DNA of 37,881 nucleotides from Paracoccaceae bacterium (GTDB taxonomy: Bacteria; Pseudomonadota; Alphaproteobacteria; Rhodobacterales; Rhodobacteraceae). The DNA is taken from positions 1 through 37,881 of the forward strand of contig JACVZW010000052.1 of assembly GCA_014654775.1 (NCBI GenBank), in the 5' to 3' direction. A program made the position numbers and the translations under genes. Shown piece by piece: positions 32,077 through 37,881 of the stretch. Every line of letters begins with the position of its first letter. The stretch's first letter is position 1. The notes beneath the pieces are model-generated. The model did no database searches and had not been told where the DNA came from. It saw only the letters and a list, made by a program, of their open reading frames with translations.

Positions 32077-34044
32077 ATGACCCGCACCCAGAAAGAGTCC
32101 CCCTGGCTCTTCCGCACCTATGCCGGGCACTCCACCGCCAAGGCCTCCAACGCGCTTTACCGCACCAACCTGTCCAAGGGGCAAACCGGCCTCTCCGTCG
32201 CCTTCGACCTGCCCACCCAGACGGGCTATGACAGCGACCACGAACTGTCGCGCGGCGAAGTGGGCAAGGTCGGCGTGCCCGTCGCGCATTTGGGCGACAT
32301 GCGGACCCTGTTCGACCAGATCCCGCTTGAACAGATGAACACCTCGATGACGATCAACGCCACCGCGCCGTGGCTTCTGGCCCTCTACATCGCCGTGGCC
32401 GAAGAACAGGGGGCAGACATCACCGCCCTGCAGGGCACCGTCCAGAACGACATCATCAAGGAATACCTGTCGCGCGGCACTTATATCTGCCCGCCGAAAC
32501 CCTCGCTCCGCATGATCACCGACGTCGCGGCCTATACGCAGAAGCATCTGCCGAAATGGAACCCGATGAACGTCTGCTCCTACCACCTGCAAGAGGCGGG
32601 CGCGACGCCGGAACAGGAACTGGCCTTCGCGCTGGCCACCGCCTGCGCCGTGCTGGACGACCTGAAGGGCAAGGTCAGCGCCGAAGACTTCCCCAACATG
32701 GTCGGGCGCATCTCCTTCTTCGTCAACGCGGGCATTCGCTTCGTCACCGAACTCTGCAAGATGCGCGCATTCGTCGATCTCTGGGACGAGATTTGCGAAA
32801 CCCGCTACGGCGTGACCGATCCGAAATACCGCCGCTTCCGCTATGGCGTGCAGGTCAACTCCTTGGGCCTCACCGAACAGCAGCCCGAAAACAACGTCTA
32901 CCGCATCCTGATCGAGATGCTGGCCGTCACCCTGTCGAAAAAGGCCCGCGCCCGCGCCGTGCAGCTTCCGGCATGGAACGAGGCGCTGGGTCTGCCCCGC
33001 CCGTGGGATCAGCAATGGTCGCTGCGGATGCAGCAGATCCTCGCTTATGAAACCGACCTGCTGGAATATGACGACCTCTTCGACGGCAACCCCGCCGTCG
33101 ACCGCAAGGTGGCCGAACTGAAAGACGGCGCGCGCGCCGAACTCGCCACCATCGACGCCATGGGTGGCGCGGTTGCGGCCATCGAATACATGAAGGGCCG
33201 TCTGGTGGAATCGAACTCCGAACGTCTGGCCAAGATCGAGACGAAGGAAACCACCGTCGTCGGCGTCAACCGCTGGACCGAGGCCGCGCCCTCGCCCCTG
33301 ACCGCAGGCGACGGGTCGATCATGGTGGCCGATGCCGATGCCGAACGGGACCAGATCGAACGTCTGAACCAGTGGCGCGCCACCCGCGACGAGGCAAAGG
33401 TGAAAGCCGCCCTCGACGCGCTGCGTCAGGCCTGCGCCACCGGCATCAATGTGATGCCTGCCTCCATCGCCGCCGCCAAGGCTGGCGTCACCACGGGCGA
33501 ATGGGGGGCCGTCGTCCGCTCCGCCTTCGGGGAATACCGCGCGCCCACGGGCGTGTCGCGCAACCCCTCCAACCGCACCGAAGGGCTGGAACCCATCCGC
33601 GACGCCGTCGCGCAGGTCAGCACCAAGCTCGGCCGCCAACTCAAGTTCCTTGTTGGCAAGCCCGGCCTTGACGGCCATTCCAACGGCGCCGAACAGATCG
33701 CCGCCCGCGCCCGCGATTGCGGGATGGAGATCCATTACGAAGGCATCCGTCTGACGCCCGCCGAAATCGTCGCGGCGGCGGCGGATCAAGAGGCGCATGT
33801 CGTGGGCCTCTCGATCCTGTCGGGCAGCCACATCCCCCTCATCTCCGAAACGATGGAACGGATGCGCGCCGCGGGGCTTGGCGACATTCCCGTCGTCGTG
33901 GGCGGCATCATTCCCGAAGAAGACGCCACCCGCCTGCGCGCCATGGGCGTGGCCGCCGTCTACACGCCCAAGGATTTCGAACTGAACCGGATCATGATGG
34001 ATATCGTGGGGCTGGTGGACCGGCAGGCCGTCGCCGCCGAATGA
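32077..34044 (+). CDS. ecm: Ethylmalonyl-CoA mutase
   Basis: Adenosylcobalamin-dependent enzyme that converts ethylmalonyl-CoA to methylsuccinyl-CoA in the ethylmalonyl-CoA pathway (also called MeaA). The 655-aa protein has the mutase barrel (residues about 15-500), beginning SPWLFRTYAGHSTAKASNALYR, with FDLPTQTGYDSD and NVCSYHLQEAGATPEQELAFALA. The C-terminal B12-binding domain shows D-x-H-x2-G in GLDGHSNGAEQIA near residue 530. The single-subunit layout and presence of Ccr nearby distinguish it from methylmalonyl-CoA mutase. ATG at 32077 follows a perfect AGGAGG. Upstream are a TTGACA promoter and a tandem motif shared with ccr. Confidence 0.95.
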   Translation: MTRTQKESPWLFRTYAGHSTAKASNALYRTNLSKGQTGLSVAFDLPTQTGYDSDHELSRGEVGKVGVPVAHLGDMRTLFDQIPLEQMNTSMTINATAPWLLALYIAVAEEQGADITALQGTVQNDIIKEYLSRGTYICPPKPSLRMITDVAAYTQKHLPKWNPMNVCSYHLQEAGATPEQELAFALATACAVLDDLKGKVSAEDFPNMVGRISFFVNAGIRFVTELCKMRAFVDLWDEICETRYGVTDPKYRRFRYGVQVNSLGLTEQQPENNVYRILIEMLAVTLSKKARARAVQLPAWNEALGLPRPWDQQWSLRMQQILAYETDLLEYDDLFDGNPAVDRKVAELKDGARAELATIDAMGGAVAAIEYMKGRLVESNSERLAKIETKETTVVGVNRWTEAAPSPLTAGDGSIMVADADAERDQIERLNQWRATRDEAKVKAALDALRQACATGINVMPASIAAAKAGVTTGEWGAVVRSAFGEYRAPTGVSRNPSNRTEGLEPIRDAVAQVSTKLGRQLKFLVGKPGLDGHSNGAEQIAARARDCGMEIHYEGIRLTPAEIVAAAADQEAHVVGLSILSGSHIPLISETMERMRAAGLGDIPVVVGGIIPEEDATRLRAMGVAAVYTPKDFELNRIMMDIVGLVDRQAVAAE

Positions 34045-34120
34045 TCCGCTTGCGCCAGATCAAGGCGCCGCACCCCCGCATTGGGCATCCTCTCGTCACC
34101 CACCTTGACGGAGATGCCCG

Positions 34121-34480
34121 ATGCTTGCCCGAATCCGCGCCCTGATCGACCGCTGGCAGCAGTTGAAGACGCTCGACGCGCTGACCGACCGCGATCTTGC
34201 CGATCTCGGCATGACCCGCGGGCAGGTCGAAGCCTTCATCCGCATGCCGCCCGACGTGCCCGACCGCGTCGCCCGCATGGCTTCCATCTTCGGCATCACC
34301 GACTCCGATCTCAAGGCCAACCACGCCGCGTATCTGGAACTGCTGGGCACTTGCGCCCAATGCCGCGACCGCGGGGCGTGCAGCCTTGTCCTCGCACGCG
34401 GCGATGTCGCGCGCCCCTCCGAAGCGGCCTTCTGCCCCAATGCCCGGCTCTTCGGCCGTCAGGGCAGCGTCGCCGCCTGA
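34121..34480 (+). CDS. DUF6455 family protein
   Basis: A 119-aa soluble protein of a Rhodobacteraceae-typical family. The N-terminal half, [21 protein letters not shown], resembles the DUF1127 helix that contains a LxDIG-type motif. The C-terminal half has four cysteines, C78, C81, C87 and C105 ([10 protein letters not shown]...FCPN), which could bind zinc or a cluster. Function unknown. ATG at 34121 has GGAG upstream. It lies 76 bp after ecm and may be read through from it. Confidence 0.82.
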   Translation: MLARIRALIDRWQQLKTLDALTDRDLADLGMTRGQVEAFIRMPPDVPDRVARMASIFGITDSDLKANHAAYLELLGTCAQCRDRGACSLVLARGDVARPSEAAFCPNARLFGRQGSVAA

Positions 34481-34494
34481 TCCTGCGCCCAGAA

Positions 34495-34519
34495 GCCGGG
34501 GCCTTTCGCCCGCCCCGGC
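34495..34519 (+). terminator. Terminator-like hairpin after DUF6455
   Basis: An 8-bp stem, GCCGGGGC (34495-34502) with GCCCCGGC (34512-34519), and a 9-nt loop, 14 bp after the stop and followed by CTTCGTCT. U-tract is short. Confidence 0.5.
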
Positions 34520-34560
34520 CTTCGTCTAGCCTCGCCCCCAGAGAACAGACAGGGGCCCCC

Positions 34561-35271
34561 ATGACCGTCCATATCGGCGCGCAACCCGGCGACATCGCCG
34601 AAACCGTCCTTCTGCCCGGCGATCCTTACCGCGCCCGCTGGGCCGCCCAGACCTTCCTCGAAAACCCCGTTCTGGTGAATGAGGTGCGCGGGATGCTGGG
34701 CTATACCGGCACATGGAACGGCCACCGCGTCACCATCCACGGCACCGGCATGGGCATGCCGTCGATCTCCATCTACGCCAATGAACTGATCCGCGACTAC
34801 GGGGCCAAGACCCTCATCCGCATCGGCTCGGCGGGTGCGCTGCAACATCACATCAAAGTCCGCGACATCGTTCTTGCGCAGGCCACAACCACGCTCGGCT
34901 CCCCCTCCCGGTCGATCTTCAAGGAGTTGAACTTCGCCCCGGTCGCCGACTATGGCCTCCTCTCCGCCGCCCACAGCGCCGCCCGCGCCAAATCCATCCC
35001 CACCCATGTCGGCGGTATCTACTCCTCCGACACCTTCTACGACGAACGGCAGGACCTCTCGGATCAGCTTCAGCGCCACAACTGCCTCTGCGTGGAAATG
35101 GAGGCCGCCGAGCTCTACACCCTCGCCGCCCGCCACGGCGTCCGCGCGCTGGCCATCCTCACCATCTCCGACCACATCCTCACGCATGAGGCGCTGCCTT
35201 CGGATCAGCGCGAACGCAGCTTCGGCGACATGGTGGAGATTGCCCTGCAGGCCGCCTTCGCCACGGCCTAG
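34561..35271 (+). CDS. deoD: Purine-nucleoside phosphorylase
   Basis: Salvage enzyme that splits purine (deoxy)nucleosides with phosphate into base and (deoxy)ribose-1-phosphate. The 236-aa protein is of the hexameric DeoD type. Conserved sequence: [25 protein letters not shown] (phosphate-binding), [20 protein letters not shown], the family GSAGAL loop, and [12 protein letters not shown], the ribose-binding Glu-Met-Glu segment, followed by the catalytic Asp region LTISDHIL. Length equals the family norm. ATG at 34561 follows AGGGG. No deoABC genes are adjacent. Confidence 0.94.
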   Translation: MTVHIGAQPGDIAETVLLPGDPYRARWAAQTFLENPVLVNEVRGMLGYTGTWNGHRVTIHGTGMGMPSISIYANELIRDYGAKTLIRIGSAGALQHHIKVRDIVLAQATTTLGSPSRSIFKELNFAPVADYGLLSAAHSAARAKSIPTHVGGIYSSDTFYDERQDLSDQLQRHNCLCVEMEAAELYTLAARHGVRALAILTISDHILTHEALPSDQRERSFGDMVEIALQAAFATA

Positions 35272-35284
35272 GCGGCCCCGCGCC

Positions 35285-35974
35285 TTACCCCTGACGCGCT
35301 GCGATCTCTTCCGCGACCATCCTCTGCAAGGTCCAGAGGTATCGGTCGCGGATGCCCAGCGCCTCCAGATGCTGCACGGTGTTGCGCAGATAGGCCGCGC
35401 AGCTTCCCACATGTCCCGCCGCCCGCGCGATACGCCGCGCCTGTTCCTCCAACGGCAACTCCACATGGATCGCCCCGTCCAGCGGCGCGGCATAGAAGAC
35501 CAGCGCCCGCATCGGCCCGCCCTCCCCCCGCACCGTCAACCAGCGGACCGAGGCAAGGTCCACCTCATAGCCGATCTCGCGCCGCAAAAGCGCCTCCATC
35601 GCCGCCTCGCGGCCCGCATCCGGCAGGCGATAGGCCATCCCCCGGCAACTGCCCCCGCGCGCCAGCGCCAGCATCAGCCCCGGCTCCTCCGGCGTGCCGC
35701 GCCAGCTTTCCAGATGGATACAGAAGGACCGTCGCCAGCCATGCAGAACGCAAGGGCGCGCCGCCACCGCCTCGAAGGCCGGTTTCCAGATCAGCGACCC
35801 ATAGGCAAAGGTCCAGATCGGCCCCTCCCCCGCCTCCGCGATCAGCCGCCGCGCATGGTGCGGAAAGGCCGCTTCCTCGATATAGGGCAGCCCCCGCGCG
35901 CCGGGATATTCCGGCTCCTGCCGCTCCACCCGCGCGACGAGGTCCTCGGTCAGATGCAACCGGCGCGCCTGCAT
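35285..35974 (-). CDS. Gamma-glutamylcyclotransferase (ChaC family)
   Basis: A 229-aa ChaC-fold enzyme that probably cleaves glutathione to 5-oxoproline and Cys-Gly. The family signature is FAYGSLIWKPAF (substrate-binding YGSL), with WRRSFCIHLESWRGTPEEPGLML and the Glu of RREIGYEV as probable catalytic acid. ATG at 35974 overlaps the DUF1989 stop (TGATG at 35972-35976), so translation is probably coupled; a GTG one codon earlier is possible. Confidence 0.88.
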   Translation of the reverse strand: MQARRLHLTEDLVARVERQEPEYPGARGLPYIEEAAFPHHARRLIAEAGEGPIWTFAYGSLIWKPAFEAVAARPCVLHGWRRSFCIHLESWRGTPEEPGLMLALARGGSCRGMAYRLPDAGREAAMEALLRREIGYEVDLASVRWLTVRGEGGPMRALVFYAAPLDGAIHVELPLEEQARRIARAAGHVGSCAAYLRNTVQHLEALGIRDRYLWTLQRMVAEEIAARQG

Positions 35975-36837
35975 CACGGGCGCCCATGGCTCCGGTCATA
36001 GGCGTTCACTGCGGGCGCGACCCATCCCGCAGGCGGGGCCAGCGGCCGAAACACCTCCACCAGCAGCGGATGGCAGCGCGCCGCATCCGACGAATGCTCC
36101 GCCGAACAATCCCCGCCCGGACAGGCCGACAGCCCGCCCACAAGATCGATCTCGGCAAAGAATTCCAGATAATCCCCCGGCCTGACGGGCGAGGCCTTCA
36201 TGAAATACTGCCCCGTGTCGCGGGTGAAGCCCGTGCACATGAACACGTTCAGCACGTCATGCACATGCGCCTCTGCCTCGTGCAGCGGCAGCCCGGTCCA
36301 ATCGGACAGGGCGCGGGTCAGGTTGGAATGGCAGCAATGGTGATACTGCCCACCCCCGCTCAGAAGGTGATGCGTATAGGGATCGCAGCGCGTGCCGATC
36401 ACGTCATGCACCGCGCCGCCGAACGCGTCGAACCCGTACCAGTCGAGGCTGTCATCCGTGATCACCGCCATCGGGCGCAGGAAGGGGAAGGAGGACCACA
36501 GCCTGTCCCCCGTCGACAGATGCGTGCCATGCAGCGCCCGCGTCTTGCCGGAATAGAAGCGCTCGCGCAGATCGGCCTGCGACCACAGGTTCAGGTCGCC
36601 CACCTGCGGCCCCTCGATGCTTGTGATGCGGAAGAAATGCCCCGCAGGCACCGCCCAAGCGCGCGCCTCGCGCGCGGGGATGACGACCTCGGCCACCCTC
36701 TCCCACCCCGCGCGCGCCGCGCGATGGGTGCTGGTGTCGGGTCGGGCCAGACCGTCCACAGGATAGCAGATGACGGGAGCGATGGTCTTGCGGGCCTCGG
36801 CATCCGCCGGGGCAGCGTGGTCACGGGACAGTTTCAT
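35974..36837 (-). CDS. DUF1989 / urea carboxylase-associated family protein
   Basis: A 287-aa protein of the DUF1989 family, members of which accompany urea carboxylase and allophanate genes or act on nitrogen compounds in other contexts. Conserved-looking segments: VPAGHFFRITSIEGPQVGDLNLW, TRALHGTHLSTGDRLWS, HHCCHSNLTRAL and a Cys-containing loop LSACPGGDCSAEHSSDAARCHPL that could bind metal. ATG at 36837 has AGAGGTG. No urea carboxylase gene is nearby; the immediate partner is ChaC. Function is not established for stand-alone members. Confidence 0.85.
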   Translation of the reverse strand: MKLSRDHAAPADAEARKTIAPVICYPVDGLARPDTSTHRAARAGWERVAEVVIPAREARAWAVPAGHFFRITSIEGPQVGDLNLWSQADLRERFYSGKTRALHGTHLSTGDRLWSSFPFLRPMAVITDDSLDWYGFDAFGGAVHDVIGTRCDPYTHHLLSGGGQYHHCCHSNLTRALSDWTGLPLHEAEAHVHDVLNVFMCTGFTRDTGQYFMKASPVRPGDYLEFFAEIDLVGGLSACPGGDCSAEHSSDAARCHPLLVEVFRPLAPPAGWVAPAVNAYDRSHGRP

Positions 36838-36867
36838 GGCGGCGGCACCTCTTTGCGCCCCACCCTA

Positions 36868-37068
36868 TCAGCCCGTCCTCCGCTGGCAATGGCGCGGCGT
36901 CACCTCACCCCGCGCGATGCCCCCGCAGACCGCACAGCGCCAGACCGGCCCGCCCGCCGCGCCGCGGTCAAGGCGCCAGCGGCAGTCCCGCGTCAGGGTC
37001 ACCCCCCGCCGCATCAGGTACATGCCCAAGAGGACACAGATCAGAAGGATCGGCACAAGGATCAGCAT
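36868..37068 (-). CDS. Small membrane protein with Cys-rich C terminus
   Basis: A 66-aa protein with one N-terminal membrane helix (residues 1-18, MLILVPILLICVLLGMYL) and a basic C-terminal part with cysteines C29, C45, C48 and C61. The CAVCGG pair looks like half of a zinc ribbon. The ATG at 37068 has GGGAGGGGG directly upstream, which supports translation. Codon use matches its neighbours. It lies 59 bp from the RTX gene and 30 bp from the DUF1989 gene. Not recognised. Confidence 0.65.
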   Translation of the reverse strand: MLILVPILLICVLLGMYLMRRGVTLTRDCRWRLDRGAAGGPVWRCAVCGGIARGEVTPRHCQRRTG

Positions 37069-37127
37069 GCCCCCTCCCTGCCACTGCCCGCCGCGCCGGG
37101 CAAGACGGCACAAGGCCGCGCTTCCCC

Positions 37128-37881
37128 TCACAGGAAAAGGAAATCACTCGCATCAATATCGGCCGCCCGCACCCCTTCCAGCCGGATCACATGCCCGCCG
37201 CCCGTCACTTCCGCGACCCGGACCCCGTCCTGCAGCACGTCGCGCACCCTCACCTCACCCATCCCCGACAGGCCCCGAAAGGCCAGCCGATCCTCGTCCG
37301 GCTGGAAGTCGAAGATGCGATCCCAGCCCCCCGCATCCGCCGGTAGAAAGACGAAGACATCCGCCCCTGCCCCGCCCCAAAGCCTGTCCCAGCCCGCCCC
37401 GCCCAGCAGCTGATCCTCCCCCGCCCCGCCATAAAGGGCATCGGCCTGCCCGCCACCGCTCAGCCGGTCATTGCCATCCCCACCTTCGAGCGTGTCGTTC
37501 TGCCGTCCGCCCAGCATCGCGTCATTCCCACCCTCACCGATCAGATGGTCCATACCCCAGCCACCCCAAAGCGTGTCGCGCTCCGCGCCCCCGATCAGCC
37601 GATCATCCCCCTCGCCGCCCTGCAACCGGTCCAGCCCGTCATGGCCCTGCAACGTGTCATGCCCCGTGCCGCCCAGAAGGGTGTCATTCCCCGCGCCGCC
37701 GCTCAGCAGATCCTCCCCCGCCTCCCCGTTCAGCAGATCCTCCCCCGCGCCCCCATCCAGCGTGTCCCCACCATCCCCGCCAAACAGCCGATCCCCACCA
37801 TCCCCACCGAACAGACCATCATTCCCCACACCGCCAACAAGACTGTCCGCCCCAGCCTCCCCGTTCAGCACGTCCTCCCCC
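37128..37881 (-). CDS. RTX (hemolysin-type calcium-binding repeat) protein, C-terminal part
   Basis: The gene is cut by the window edge; the start lies beyond 37881. Visible are 19 consecutive glycine-rich nonapeptides of the GGxGxDxLx kind (for example LGGAGWDRL, EGGDGNDRL), which bind Ca2+ as a parallel beta-roll in extracellular proteins, then a non-repeat C-terminal part of about 75 residues ending DASDFLFL. That terminal part, with hydrophobic last residues, is typical of a type I secretion signal. The repeats indicate an exported protein such as a protease, adhesin or toxin; the N-terminal effector domain cannot be seen. Open reading continues to the last base. Confidence 0.9.
   Translation of the reverse strand, partial: GEDVLNGEAGADSLVGGVGNDGLFGGDGGDRLFGGDGGDTLDGGAGEDLLNGEAGEDLLSGGAGNDTLLGGTGHDTLQGHDGLDRLQGGEGDDRLIGGAERDTLWGGWGMDHLIGEGGNDAMLGGRQNDTLEGGDGNDRLSGGGQADALYGGAGEDQLLGGAGWDRLWGGAGADVFVFLPADAGGWDRIFDFQPDEDRLAFRGLSGMGEVRVRDVLQDGVRVAEVTGGGHVIRLEGVRAADIDASDFLFL
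37338..37850. repeat. 27-bp-period tandem repeat coding RTX nonapeptides
   Basis: About 19 degenerate 27-bp units encode the calcium-binding nonapeptides. Units share GG-x-G-x-D wording but differ at the third and variable positions. The periodicity may invite recombination and copy-number change. Confidence 0.7.

Noticed and set aside
32035-33831. Minus-strand frame of about 600 codons opposite ecm
   Set aside because: Antisense shadow of the ethylmalonyl-CoA mutase gene.
37338-37850. Regular 27-bp repeats resembling an array
   Set aside because: The period is exactly nine codons with continuous coding of GGxGxDxLx, so it is an RTX domain and not a CRISPR array; there are no spacers.

Overview
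The window is a GC-rich, densely packed stretch of bacterial chromosome that looks like a member of the Rhodobacteraceae (Alphaproteobacteria, Rhodobacter/Cereibacter/Gemmobacter-like). The grounds are gene content: an ethylmalonyl-CoA pathway pair (ccr and ecm) flanking a PlsB-like acyltransferase, an Irr-type Fur regulator divergent from fabA-fabB-fabI, an FeS-BCP photolyase of the CryB/PhrB type, a complete mreBCD-mrdA-rodA elongasome operon, and small families typical of this group (DUF6455, DUF1989, GFA). This is family-level recognition from protein sequence. No search was run.

Layout. 1-2.3 kb: photolyase/cryptochrome and a short-chain dehydrogenase, both minus. 2.4-4.15 kb: leuA, preceded by a 28-codon leader peptide with four consecutive Leu codons. 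4.3-6.1 kb: a glycosyltransferase facing a PD-(D/E)XK-like protein. 6.1-6.5 kb: a gene-free 415 bp stretch with four perfect short palindromes, then mreB-mreC-mreD-mrdA-rodA with a hydroxypyruvate-reductase-like gene attached (6.5-13.1 kb). 13.1-16.1 kb: a minus-strand operon of aldolase, Gfo/Idh/MocA dehydrogenase and PfkB kinase behind a LacI-type operator. 16.3-17.8 kb: a 2H phosphoesterase-like protein and a sterol-desaturase-family hydroxylase. 17.8-21.6 kb: irr, fabA, a GFA protein, fabB, fabI. 21.7-25 kb: a membrane protein, a VOC protein, a Tat-exported intradiol dioxygenase, tRNA-Gly(TCC) and YedK/HMCES. 25-28.4 kb: DUF952 coupled to pyrD, a stand-alone Lrp ligand-binding domain and a RecD-like helicase. 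28.5-34.0 kb: ccr, plsB-like, a small exported protein, ecm. 34.1-37.9 kb: DUF6455, deoD, a DUF1989-ChaC pair, a 66-aa membrane/Cys protein, and the C-terminal part of an RTX protein that runs off the window.

How the parts work together. Ccr and Ecm catalyse two steps of acetyl-CoA assimilation by the ethylmalonyl-CoA pathway. Their separate promoters carry the same TGCCGC-N3-GCGGCA motif, in tandem at ecm, which suggests one shared regulator. FabA, FabB and FabI make and extend unsaturated fatty acids, and an iron/heme-type regulator diverges from fabA. The Mre/Mrd/Rod proteins form the rod-shape peptidoglycan machine. The aldolase-dehydrogenase-kinase operon has the composition of an oxidise, phosphorylate and cleave sugar route, but has no transporter or regulator beside it.

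There is no prophage, insertion sequence, CRISPR array or recognisable defence island. The most unusual material is regulatory and structural: the Leu leader (possibly leaderless), the palindrome quartet before mreB, the shared ccr/ecm motif, and several families of small intergenic hairpin repeats.
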